NCBI GenBank assembly: GCA_964626565.1 | Contig: CAZVFX010000124.1 | Span: 1 to 20,851 of the forward strand | Source: CAZVFX01 sp964626565 | Lineage (GTDB): Bacteria > Myxococcota_A > UBA9042 > CAIXZC01 | Direction: 5' to 3' | Length of the DNA stretch: 20,851 nucleotides | Part shown: piece by piece, positions 1 to 7,178 of the stretch | Layout of the letters: every line of letters begins with the position of its first letter | Position numbering within the stretch: the first letter of the stretch is position 1 | The notes under the pieces: generated by a model | What the model saw: only the letters and a program-made list of their open reading frames with translations | Told to the model about the DNA's origin: nothing | Databases searched by the model: none | Made by a program: the position numbers and the translations under genes

Positions 1-2
1 AG

Positions 3-154
3 CATGATGCCTACACGACAAACGAAGCAAAAAAACTATTTGACATTATCTTTGTGCGCTATCCACTCTGCCGAGAGTTTTCGATGAGGAAGAGATACGC
101 ATCATCGAACTTTTCGCTCACTATGCGGGCAAGCAGTTCGAGGAACATCTTTAG
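3..154 (+). pseudogene. Possible 3' end of a gene, frame-broken, cut by window edge
   Basis: Two short open stretches on the plus strand look protein-like and would join with a frame change near base 80. The first frame is open from base 3 and reads HDAYTTNEAKKLF and onward to about CREF. The second frame carries FDEEEIRIIELFAHYAGKQF and ends at TAG 152-154. The second piece resembles the last helix of GAF-type sensor domains (acidic residues followed by an amphipathic helix), but it is too short to assign. Removing two bases or adding one near the T-run at 78-81 would fuse them into a continuous sequence. This may be a decayed gene, a sequencing error, or chance. No function can be given. 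Confidence 0.25.
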
Positions 155-218
155 GAACATCGTTACTGCTGATCCAGGACGCTCCAGGCCCCTCACTCGC
201 TTTCGGGGTACTGATGCT

Positions 219-1862
219 TCAGGTGGTAGACGAGAGCCTTCTCACTGCTGCGAACAACAATATGAAGAGCAGGAAGAGTGCGGGGGCGCCGGCAGGGTTG
301 GGGCTGGCGTTACAGCCGTCGGATGAGCTGCCTTCTTCGGCGGGCTCTTCGTCAATCTGGGCCGCGGCGTCTTCTTCGGCCGGAGCGTCTGCGGAGACGG
401 CCAGGTCCTCTGACACCAGGTCGTGGGACTGGGTGATGTCGGGGCTCACCACAACGTCGGGCTCCGGCTCAACCACCGGCTCGGGGTCGTCGACTTCCGT
501 GCCGCTGAGCGCCACGTTAGCAGCGCTGCCGGCCTTGGGGTTGGGCACTGCAAACAGGACGGTCCCATCCAGGCTTGCCGAGGGAAGAACCAGTGCGGTT
601 CCATCCGAGGGCAACTCCGCCACTGTGCCGGTTTCCGGGATCACGGCGTACGCACCTGCGACGGTGCCGGCTGCGTCTGCGGACAGCTCCAGCGCCATCC
701 CTTCCGACACTGCGGAGCTCAGCTTCAGGTATGCGGCAGCGGAGCCGGGCGCGGACACCTGTTCGTCGATGGGCGGCCCGGTGAGGCTGGCGGTCTTGAA
801 CTGCGGCACGTCGATGAGGTCGTAACCGAAGATACCCCCCGAAACTGTTGGGTCGTCGATGAGGTTGGCTGCAGTCCACTGCCTGAACACCTGGTTGAAA
901 CCGCCGCCGTGGGAGAACATGGTATCGATGGAAGCGGTTCCGGACTGCTTGGACGCCACCAGTTCCCGAATACCATCCTCACCCAACAGTTGGTAGAGGT
1001 AGGCCCCGAAGAGGAAGCAGGCGCCGTAGTCCACCGGCGGCTCAACCACCAGGGGGGAGTCGGCATGGGAGACGAAGTAGCCCAAGTTTCCCGGGTCTTC
1101 ATAGCCGCTGTACGCCATGGCCAGTTCGGCCATGGACTCGTCCAACCAGTTCTCCTCGAATTGGTCGTTGCCGAAGTGGGCGAGGTGCTCGTATTCGTGA
1201 GCGATCACTCCCTGCATGTATTCCGAGCCCAGGTTCTTCGAGGTGACGTGCACCATGCCCAGCTCGTTGGAGCAATAGACCATGGGGTTGTTCGCGCAAC
1301 TGGCCATGAAGGGATTAAGGTCTTCCGCGCGGAAGAAACCGTCGAACTCATAGCCGTTGTACCCGGCGATGTCGTAGACAAGGATGGTAACGTCCGGGTC
1401 CCCTTCCGCAAAATGGGGCGGGATTCCAAACAACACTTCGTTGTTGTCCACAATGCCGCTGTCGGGTGTGCGGGGCGTGCCCTCTTCCAGCGCGGCGATA
1501 AGCGCGTCCACATCGCCCTGCTCCACTTCCGATTCCCACACGTCGTCAGCCACCCAGATTGCGGATTTCTCCCCAACTGCGCGGCACACCGCGGGCACAG
1601 TGACGTTTTCGGGCGGCATAACGCTCAAATCGTAGGTCCAGAAATCACGTGCATCTCCAACTTCCGGGAAACCTCTCCCGGCTTTGACCGGGCCGGTCCA
1701 GTGGACATCGGGTGCGGGCATTTCCAGTCGCAAGGCCGCGGTTCCACACGGCTTGCCGGCCAGATGTTTGTCCCCTGCCCGGGCGGTCCCAATGCCAAAG
1801 ACAAAGGTGGCCAGAATCATGGCACAAACAACTGCGCTAGCGATGGTCTTGATTGTATTCAC
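219..1862 (-). CDS. Secreted zinc metalloprotease, M30-like gluzincin, with MYXO-CTERM-type tail
   Basis: This is a 547-residue exported protease. The start chosen is GTG at 1862 because AGGAGG lies just upstream of it and it begins directly at a signal peptide (TIKTIASAVVCAMILATF, cleavage likely after TARA). An ATG at 1931 would add a 23-residue extension unlike a signal peptide. The zinc site is HEYEH at residues 222-226 with a probable third ligand Glu242 in WLDESMAE, the gluzincin arrangement seen in M30 (hyicolysin-like) peptidases. A beta-rich region follows, then an acidic Pro/Glu spacer (about 455-510), then DGCNAS, a hydrophobic helix and Arg-Arg at the C-terminus, which matches MYXO-CTERM sorting tails. 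It is likely held at the cell surface or released after tail processing. It stands alone and diverges from the gene at 2055. The protease class is confident; the substrate is unknown. Confidence 0.85.
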   Translation of the reverse strand: MNTIKTIASAVVCAMILATFVFGIGTARAGDKHLAGKPCGTAALRLEMPAPDVHWTGPVKAGRGFPEVGDARDFWTYDLSVMPPENVTVPAVCRAVGEKSAIWVADDVWESEVEQGDVDALIAALEEGTPRTPDSGIVDNNEVLFGIPPHFAEGDPDVTILVYDIAGYNGYEFDGFFRAEDLNPFMASCANNPMVYCSNELGMVHVTSKNLGSEYMQGVIAHEYEHLAHFGNDQFEENWLDESMAELAMAYSGYEDPGNLGYFVSHADSPLVVEPPVDYGACFLFGAYLYQLLGEDGIRELVASKQSGTASIDTMFSHGGGFNQVFRQWTAANLIDDPTVSGGIFGYDLIDVPQFKTASLTGPPIDEQVSAPGSAAAYLKLSSAVSEGMALELSADAAGTVAGAYAVIPETGTVAELPSDGTALVLPSASLDGTVLFAVPNPKAGSAANVALSGTEVDDPEPVVEPEPDVVVSPDITQSHDLVSEDLAVSADAPAEEDAAAQIDEEPAEEGSSSDGCNASPNPAGAPALFLLFILLFAAVRRLSSTT

Positions 1863-1973
1863 ACGTCCCTCCTGCGGCTCTGCCGGCGGATAAGTACACC
1901 GGCGGTTTGAAGATTTCGTAGCACTATGCATGGGAATGGCGTGCAGCGCAAGACAAAAGCCCCGAGATGTTGA

Positions 1974-2002
1974 TTTACAACGGTCTGCGCCAGTCCTATA
2001 AT
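1974..2002 (+). promoter_or_regulatory. Sigma70-type promoter for the 2055 gene
   Basis: A -35 element TTTACA (1974-1979, five of six consensus bases) and a perfect -10 element TATAAT (1997-2002) are separated by exactly 17 bases. Transcription would begin near 2009, giving a leader of about 45 bases before the ATG at 2055, which has the strong ribosome site AGGAGG. This is the best promoter match noticed in the window and probably drives the secreted protein and perhaps the lysine genes behind it. Confidence 0.7.
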
Positions 2003-2054
2003 GCCCAAATCAACGTGGCAAATCCCCGGAACGGGGGGCTAGGAGGAGGTAAAA

Positions 2055-3311
2055 ATGGCGTATATGGGTATTGGAGAGTTGCTGGTTCTTTTCGGTTTGA
2101 TGGGAGGTGCGTTCGGGGGAACGACGGCTGACCTGGAGGCGCCGAGGGATCAACCGTCCAAGTCTCTGGCCTGGGTGCTTCCTGAGGCGGATATCGCGGC
2201 GCACGTGAACATCGAGGGTTCTGTCGGAGCCATCACTGACATGATGGACGAGGTGAGCAAGCTCAGGATTATCACCGACTCGCCTGAGTTCACCCAGGCC
2301 ATGCAACAGGCCAAGGTGATGATGGACCAGACCTTTGAGCAAGGTAGCAAGGAGGTGGGTCTGGACTTCCGGAAGGATGCGGGCAGTGTCACCTTCAGCA
2401 TGGCTCTCAACGATGATCAGACCTTTAAGCTTCTCCTGCGTGCGCGAGGCAACTTCGGCAAGTCGCGCATCAAAGAACTGGCCACCCAGGAGATCGCGCA
2501 TACCGCGCCCTACAAGAAACATACTCTGTACGTTCTCCCCGACGATCGGGAGAGCAGCAACAACGTGTTGTGCCTGGCTGACGACACTACCATCCTGCTG
2601 GGAGATCGAACTGCTGTAGAGGCGATTCTCGATGGCCGGAAGCTCAAAGCCGCAAAGAACTCGGCTGCAGCCAGGCTGAAGAAATTCGTGGACAGGAAAT
2701 CTGCGTCCTACGTTTACCTGGCCCTCCCCAAGTGGGTATCCGGGGAATTACGTCACCAGCGGGACCTCGCACTCGTTGCTGACTTGCTGGACGCCACCGA
2801 CTACCTTCTCTATGTGGCCGGCCCCAAGAAGGCTTCCCTGGCCATTCAGGCCAACAATGCAACGGCTTCAAGCCGCTACGAGTACATGCTCAAGGGCATG
2901 GCCGCGGTAGTGGGGATCATGGAGCCGGCCATGGACGCGGTCATTTACGGAGCCCTGGGCTTCGTGCCGCTGGTGGCTGACCATGAATTGGACCGCGAGG
3001 TCAAGGAACTGGTGAGCAATGAGAAGGGGATGCTCGAGTTGGGGAAGTGGGCCAAGAAGCGCTTTGGGGGCAAAGCTAAGGTCAAGGCGGATCGCCGCAA
3101 ATACCTGATCACCATGGAACTTAGCAATCCCATGAGCATTGGCGGCATAACCATGCCGATGATTGCCGGCGCTGCGTTCTACTCCTTCGCCCAGCCGTTC
3201 GGTGGACAAGAGGTCCCCGAGAAACACAAGAAGGACCCCATAATGGCGCCCCCCGAGCCGGAGCCGGTCCCCGCTGACGACAAAACCAACATCGAGTCAG
3301 GAATAAAGTAA
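2055..3311 (+). CDS. Conserved-looking secreted protein of unknown function
   Basis: The 418-residue product starts with a short hydrophobic export signal (GELLVLFGLMGGAFGG) and lacks a lipobox Cys. The ATG at 2055 follows a strong AGGAGG ribosome site. I do not recognise a named domain. The body alternates helices (residues about 55-100) with beta-strand stretches such as SVTFSMAL and TILLGDRTAVEAIL. The latter resembles a recurring 'stored value / index' motif in large secreted hypothetical proteins of myxobacteria and planctomycetes, but this is only an impression. A Gly/Ile-rich patch (about 355-375) is hydrophobic enough to be buried or membrane-associated. The tail is Pro/Glu-rich and charged. 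It lies 62 bases before the lysine-ketoglutarate reductase on the same strand and may be co-transcribed with it, though nothing in the protein links it to lysine metabolism. Confidence 0.75.
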   Translation: MAYMGIGELLVLFGLMGGAFGGTTADLEAPRDQPSKSLAWVLPEADIAAHVNIEGSVGAITDMMDEVSKLRIITDSPEFTQAMQQAKVMMDQTFEQGSKEVGLDFRKDAGSVTFSMALNDDQTFKLLLRARGNFGKSRIKELATQEIAHTAPYKKHTLYVLPDDRESSNNVLCLADDTTILLGDRTAVEAILDGRKLKAAKNSAAARLKKFVDRKSASYVYLALPKWVSGELRHQRDLALVADLLDATDYLLYVAGPKKASLAIQANNATASSRYEYMLKGMAAVVGIMEPAMDAVIYGALGFVPLVADHELDREVKELVSNEKGMLELGKWAKKRFGGKAKVKADRRKYLITMELSNPMSIGGITMPMIAGAAFYSFAQPFGGQEVPEKHKKDPIMAPPEPEPVPADDKTNIESGIK

Positions 3312-3316
3312 TATCC

Positions 3317-3345
3317 TTGACTGCGTCGATTATCTTCCCTAATCT
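3317..3345 (+). promoter_or_regulatory. Weak possible promoter for the lysine genes
   Basis: TTGACT (3317-3322, five of six -35 bases) is followed after 17 bases by TAATCT (3340-3345), a poor -10 match with three of six bases. It sits between the stop of the secreted protein and the reductase start, so it could give the lysine genes their own transcript. The weak -10 makes this uncertain; read-through from the 1974 promoter is equally possible. Confidence 0.3.
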
Positions 3346-3373
3346 CCCCGCGGTTCGTCAAGGGAGTGTGTTC

Positions 3374-4675
3374 ATGGGACTAATAGGAATCAGGCGTGAA
3401 GACAAGAGCAGGCACGAGCGGCGGGCTCCCATCGACCCTGCCACTCTGGCGGCCGCGATTGAACAGCATGGAATCGGGTTTGTCGTCGAGCCCTCCGAAA
3501 TTCGGGTCTTCCCTGACGCGGAGTACAGCGAGGCAGGAGGCCGGGTAGACCCGGATCTTTCCTCCGCCGACCTCATAATGGGCGTCAAGGAAATCCCGGT
3601 TGGAAAACTGATTCCCGGCATGGCGTACCTGTACTTTTCCCACGTCATTAAGGGCCAGGACTACAATATGGCCATGCTGCGGCGTCTGCTGGAGCTCAAC
3701 TGCACCCTCCTGGACTACGAGCGTATCGCTGATGACCAGGGCCGCCGGCAGGTATTCTTCGGCTACCACGCAGGCCTGGCCGGCATGATCGACACCTTGT
3801 GGGTGTTGGGAGAGAAGCTGCGGCAACGGGGAATCGGCAACCCGCTGGAGCAGGTGAAGCAGGCCCTTGAATACCGGGATCTGGCTGCCGCGTGCCAGGC
3901 GGTGGCGGAGGCGGGGGCTCAGATCAAGGCCGAAGGACTGCCTGCTGGTATTTCGCCCCTGGTGGTCGGATTCGCGGGCTACGGAAACGTATCCCGGGGC
4001 GCGCAGTACGTGTTCGACCATCTGCCTCATCGCACAGTTTCCCCGGAAGAGCTGCCCGAAATCCTCGCAGCAGGGGAAACTTCGAACCGCGAGTTGGTGA
4101 AGGTGGTGTTCAAGGAAGAGCACATGGCCAGGCGCAAGGACGGTGGGCAGTTCGAGTTGCAGGAGTACTTCGACAGCCCGGAATTGTACACCGGGATTTT
4201 CGAAGGCCACCTACCCTATCTCAGCGTCCTGGTAAACTGCATTTACTGGGACACTATGTACCCGCGCCTGGTGACGAGAAAGGCGACCCGGGCGCTGGCC
4301 CGGGAGCAGCGGCTCCGCCTTATCGCGGTGGGCGACATCACCTGCGATATCGACGGGTCGGTGGAGATGACCACCAAAGCTACCGGGCAGGACGAGCCGG
4401 TGCTCATGTACGACCCGGATACGGACCGGGTCACCCAGACTCTCGCCGGACCCGGGGTCGCGGTGGTGGCCGTGGACAATCTGCCGGCAGAATTGCCCCG
4501 GGACTCCACGCTGCACTTCGGGCAGAGCCTGGCGCCCTTCCTGCCTGCCCTGGCGGACATGGACAGGACGAAATCGTTTGCAGAACTTGAGCTTGCACCG
4601 GAGCTGAAGAAGGCGGTGATCGTCTGGAACGGTAAGTTGACGGACGACTATCAATACCTGGAGAAATTCCTGTAG
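3374..4675 (+). CDS. Lysine-ketoglutarate reductase (saccharopine-forming), AASS N-terminal half
   Basis: This enzyme condenses L-lysine with 2-oxoglutarate and reduces the adduct with NADPH to saccharopine, the first step of lysine breakdown through saccharopine in the cytoplasm. I chose ATG 3374 (433 residues) because AAGGGAG lies upstream and the family sequence starts there with IGIRRED; the longer TTG-initiated frame at 3317 adds unrelated residues. The order matches the reductase half of animal and plant AASS/LKR-SDH: RREDKSRHERRAPI at residues 7-20, LYFSHVIKGQ at 86-95, the glycine-rich GFAGYGNVSRGAQ at 199-211 (nucleotide binding), an IYWDTMYPRL segment, a DITCDIDGSVEMT segment near 325, AVDNLPAELP, and the typical end KLTDDYQYLEKFL. 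Nineteen bases separate it from the saccharopine dehydrogenase. Recalled human AASS segments align along the whole length, so the call is firm. Confidence 0.93.
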   Translation: MGLIGIRREDKSRHERRAPIDPATLAAAIEQHGIGFVVEPSEIRVFPDAEYSEAGGRVDPDLSSADLIMGVKEIPVGKLIPGMAYLYFSHVIKGQDYNMAMLRRLLELNCTLLDYERIADDQGRRQVFFGYHAGLAGMIDTLWVLGEKLRQRGIGNPLEQVKQALEYRDLAAACQAVAEAGAQIKAEGLPAGISPLVVGFAGYGNVSRGAQYVFDHLPHRTVSPEELPEILAAGETSNRELVKVVFKEEHMARRKDGGQFELQEYFDSPELYTGIFEGHLPYLSVLVNCIYWDTMYPRLVTRKATRALAREQRLRLIAVGDITCDIDGSVEMTTKATGQDEPVLMYDPDTDRVTQTLAGPGVAVVAVDNLPAELPRDSTLHFGQSLAPFLPALADMDRTKSFAELELAPELKKAVIVWNGKLTDDYQYLEKFL

Positions 4676-4694
4676 ACTGCGGAGGTTAGACCCC

Positions 4695-6026
4695 ATGAAG
4701 AAAAAAGTGTTGGTGTTGGGTGCCGGACTCGTCGCAAAGCCGCTTGTCCGCTACCTGCTTGATCACGACTTCTCCCTCATTATCGCGACTCGTACGGTGA
4801 GCAAGGCGCACACGCTCATCGACGGCCATCCTGAGGGGCGTGCGGAAACCCTGGACCTTACCGATCCGGAAGGGATGGACGCGCTGATCGCTGAATCCGA
4901 CCTGGTGATCAGCCTGGTTCCGTACACCTTCCACGTACAGGTGGCCCGGGCCTGCCTGGTTCACGGCAAGCACATGGTCACCACGTCGTATGTAAGCAAT
5001 GAGATGCGAGAACTGGGACCCGAGGCTGAGGCCAAGGGGCTGATCTTCCTCAACGAAATCGGCGTCGACCCCGGCATCGACCACATGTCGGCAATGCGCA
5101 TCATCCACCAGGTGGAAGCCAAGGGATGGAAGATAGTGTCCTTCCGGTCCTGCTGCGGTGGACTTCCTGCCCCTGAAGCCAACGACAACCCGTGGGGGTA
5201 CAAGTTCTCGTGGAGCCCCCAGGGAGTGCTCCTGGCCGGCCGCAACTCAGCCCGGTGGCTGGAACAGGGCAAGGTAGTTGACGTGGAAAGCAACGACCTT
5301 TTCACCAATGTCTGGCCTGTTGAAGTCGACAAGGTGGGGCCGTTGGAGATCTATCCCAACCGCAACTCGCTGGACTACGTGGGCGTGTACGGCCTGGAAG
5401 GTATATCCACCCTGTTCCGCGGCACCTTCAGATACCGGGGTTGGTGCGAGATGGTGAAAGGCCTCGTGGACCTGGGCTGGCTGAATCTGGCCCAGCGCCC
5501 TGCGGATGCAAAAACGCTGGGGCAGGTGACGTCATGGCTCTTGAAGGCCGATAACCTGGACCAAACTGAAGACGAGCGCATCCAGGCTGCGGCATCCCGC
5601 ATCGGACTCGACGCGGACGGCGAGAGCATCTCTCGCATGAAGTGGGTGGGCCTGTTCGGTGACGAGCCGGTGTCGGAGAATGCAAAGTCCATTATCGATG
5701 TCCTGGGCGAAACGCTTCAGGACAAGCTGGCCTACCAGCCGGGGGAGAGGGACATGATCGTGCTGCGCCACGACTTTGTCGCCAACACTGCGGACGGCAA
5801 AGAGCAGCGCATCACCTCCACTCTGGTAGACTTCGGGATCCCCAACGGGGATTCCTCCATGGCACGGACCGTTTCCCTTCCTGCAGCCATCGCGACGCGC
5901 CTCATTCTTGAAGGCAAGATGGACACGGTCGGGGTGAAGGTCCCGGTGGAGCCCGCCATCTACAATCCGGTCCTCGACGAACTTGAAGAGTTGGACATAG
6001 TATGCGAGGAGAATTGGGACGCCTAG
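4695..6026 (+). CDS. Saccharopine dehydrogenase (glutamate-forming), AASS C-terminal half
   Basis: This 443-residue cytoplasmic enzyme oxidises saccharopine to glutamate and 2-aminoadipate 6-semialdehyde, the second step after the upstream reductase. The dinucleotide fold opens with VLVLGAGLVAKP (residues 5-16). Family-specific segments follow: DPGIDHM (125-131), CCGGLPAPEANDNP (153-166), YKFSWSPQGVLL (169-180), then YPNRNSLDYVGVYGL and a GTFRYRGW element. The C-terminus VGVKVPVEPAIYNPVLDELEEL matches the end of the AASS/LYS9 family. Start ATG 4695 has GGAGG nine bases upstream. In lysine-making fungi the same reaction runs backwards, but pairing with a lysine-ketoglutarate reductase of AASS type argues for degradation. 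No aminoadipate-semialdehyde dehydrogenase is present in the window. The stop overlaps the start of the next gene by 25 bases, suggesting translational coupling. Confidence 0.93.
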   Translation: MKKKVLVLGAGLVAKPLVRYLLDHDFSLIIATRTVSKAHTLIDGHPEGRAETLDLTDPEGMDALIAESDLVISLVPYTFHVQVARACLVHGKHMVTTSYVSNEMRELGPEAEAKGLIFLNEIGVDPGIDHMSAMRIIHQVEAKGWKIVSFRSCCGGLPAPEANDNPWGYKFSWSPQGVLLAGRNSARWLEQGKVVDVESNDLFTNVWPVEVDKVGPLEIYPNRNSLDYVGVYGLEGISTLFRGTFRYRGWCEMVKGLVDLGWLNLAQRPADAKTLGQVTSWLLKADNLDQTEDERIQAAASRIGLDADGESISRMKWVGLFGDEPVSENAKSIIDVLGETLQDKLAYQPGERDMIVLRHDFVANTADGKEQRITSTLVDFGIPNGDSSMARTVSLPAAIATRLILEGKMDTVGVKVPVEPAIYNPVLDELEELDIVCEENWDA

Positions 6027-6682
6027 CATCTGTCACGCTCGCAGTTCTGATGTGCGTGGCCTCCTGCAAGGAGGCGCAACGGCCTGAAGAAGCGGCCTCC
6101 CCCGCCGAAATCCCGGCTTTGGCCGGCTTCTCGGTTACCGACGACAACCCCGACCTCTTGTTCCAGTACTTTGAACCGGGGACGGGGAGTCCTGCAACAG
6201 CCAAATCTGTGGACGACGTTCCCCAGGCTGCACGAAAGGCGGTTGTGGTCTTTTCCACTGCGTTGAAGAAAGGGGAGTTTCCACCTTCCCAGATCATCGT
6301 TGCCGATCTATCGGCCAAGCAGGAGGACGGCACCTACCCTTTCCGGCTGGTGAGCCGGTATGCTGCCCCTGGCAAGGAGTCGGCCAAGCCTGCCGGGAAG
6401 CGAAAGGCGGCAAGTGCGACGTCATCGGGCGACGTGCTGGTGTTCACCACCTCGTGGTGCCCCCACTGCCGTACCGCGGTGAACTGGCTGAAATCCAACA
6501 ACGTTCCGTTCAAGGAGCGCAACGTAGAAAAGGACTCCGGCGCCCGTGCCCAACTGACCAAGCTGGGTGCAGACGCAGGCATCGCCCCGCAAATGCTCAA
6601 CACCGTTCCGATTATGTACGTGAAAGGCCAACTGATGCTGGGCTTCAATCCCAGCGAAGTGGCCAGCCTGTTGGGGAAGTAG
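6002..6682 (+). CDS. Lipoprotein with C-terminal glutaredoxin-like CPHC domain
   Basis: The 226-residue product begins with a short signal peptide ending in the lipobox V-A-S-C, so Cys22 should be lipidated and the protein held on the outside of the inner membrane or in the outer membrane. Residues 23-140 are a linker region with an Ala/Lys-rich end and no domain I recognise. Residues 144-226 are a compact glutaredoxin/NrdH-type thioredoxin fold: strand DVLVFTTSW, active site CPHC at 153-156, TVPIMYV with the cis-proline at 203, and the C-terminal GF-x-P-x-E-V helix. It probably handles disulfides in the envelope. ATG 6002 lies inside the saccharopine dehydrogenase gene; the ribosome site is weak, which fits coupling. 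Its biochemical partner is not evident, although the Cys-rich secreted protein encoded nearby on the other strand would be a natural client. Confidence 0.8.
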   Translation: MRGELGRLASVTLAVLMCVASCKEAQRPEEAASPAEIPALAGFSVTDDNPDLLFQYFEPGTGSPATAKSVDDVPQAARKAVVVFSTALKKGEFPPSQIIVADLSAKQEDGTYPFRLVSRYAAPGKESAKPAGKRKAASATSSGDVLVFTTSWCPHCRTAVNWLKSNNVPFKERNVEKDSGARAQLTKLGADAGIAPQMLNTVPIMYVKGQLMLGFNPSEVASLLGK

Positions 6683-6695
6683 ACGCCGGTAGTTA

Positions 6696-6712
6696 CGAGC
6701 CGTCACGGCTCG
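6696..6712. terminator. Hairpin between convergent genes, possible bidirectional terminator
   Basis: A perfect seven-base-pair inverted repeat, CGAGCCG with CGGCTCG and a three-base TCA loop, sits 14 bases after the glutaredoxin-like gene stop and 21 bases before the stop of the convergent PqqD-like gene. There is no U-run on either side, so intrinsic termination is uncertain; it could instead protect 3' ends or be a repeat remnant. Confidence 0.4.
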
Positions 6713-6732
6713 CAAAGGCGGGCGCTACGTAC

Positions 6733-7005
6733 TTAGTCTTGGATGGCAATGCCCTTGTGGGCGAGAAGGTTGAGGAACTCTGCGGAGTCTGCGGTTGCGG
6801 TATCGCGGTCGACTTCGAACTGTTCGACGAGGGTTTCGACGACAGTGTCAATTGACACCGGCCCCGCGGCCAGAAGGTCCCAGATAGCGAGTCCCGTTTC
6901 GTTGCCAATACTGTGGAGAGTGCCGTCCGCGGTGATGGCGAACACTTCGCCATCGACGATTCTCCAGGCCACGTTGTCGGCCAATTTGTAGGAGTCAGTT
7001 GACAC
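6733..7005 (-). CDS. PqqD-like small protein (RiPP recognition element fold)
   Basis: This 90-residue protein has the PqqD/RRE pattern: strands VAWRIVDGEVFAI and HSIGN, then the signature N-E-T-G-L-A-I-W-D-L-L, a helix ending in VSIDTVVETLVEQFEVD, and a final helix EFLNLLAHKGI. In known systems this winged-helix fold binds leader peptides for peptide-modifying enzymes such as the radical-SAM protein PqqE, but many stand-alone copies have no known role. The start is GTG 7005 with AAGGA seven bases upstream. It lies 65 bases after the end of the large deiminase/Cys-repeat gene on the same strand, so the two may share a transcript. No radical-SAM enzyme, precursor peptide or transporter is seen next to it, so a RiPP role is only a possibility. 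Confidence 0.75.
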   Translation of the reverse strand: MSTDSYKLADNVAWRIVDGEVFAITADGTLHSIGNETGLAIWDLLAAGPVSIDTVVETLVEQFEVDRDTATADSAEFLNLLAHKGIAIQD

Positions 7006-7032
7006 GGCAGTATCCTTGCAGTTGCCTTTTTT

Positions 7033-7067
7033 GCCTCAAGCCCCAAACCTCAAGGCCCAAGCCTGCC
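7033..7067. repeat. Degenerate heptanucleotide tandem array, site 1
   Basis: At least four successive 7-base units follow the pattern G-C-C-Y-C-A-A (for example GCCTCAA and GCCCCAA), with a decayed fifth unit ending near 7067. It fills most of the 65-base gap between the Cys-repeat gene and the PqqD-like gene. Rotated, the units read CTCAA-x-x, related to the other heptad tracts in this window. Confidence 0.7.
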
Positions 7068-7070
7068 TCT

Positions 7071-7178
7071 CTACCGTTCCAGTTTCCGCCGGCTGCCTGT
7101 GACGGCGGCCAGGAACAACATGGCAAGAAGAACGAGTGGCGTCGTGCTGCCCGCACCTGTGGTTGAGCAGCCGCTGCT
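7071..7178 (-). other. MYXO-CTERM-type sorting tail
   Basis: The last 35 codons of the Cys-repeat frame encode SSGCS, a hydrophobic helix (PLVLLAMLFLAAV) and a basic end (RRKLER). The invariant features of MYXO-CTERM tails, a Cys just before a transmembrane helix and terminal Arg, are all there. The metalloprotease at 219 ends the same way. Such tails are thought to be recognised by a membrane sorting protease; none is encoded in this window. Confidence 0.7.

Noticed and set aside
1883..1905. Direct repeat CCGGCGG / CCGGCGG, 16 bases apart, upstream of the metalloprotease, as an operator
   Set aside because: Seven GC-rich bases repeated once is expected by chance in this composition, and it lies within the 5' leader beside the ribosome site.
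423..1910. 495-residue open frame antisense to the metalloprotease
   Set aside because: High-GC codon bias on the opposite strand creates it; sequence is His/Gly/Val-rich without any recognisable feature, while the minus-strand frame has signal, active site and sorting tail.
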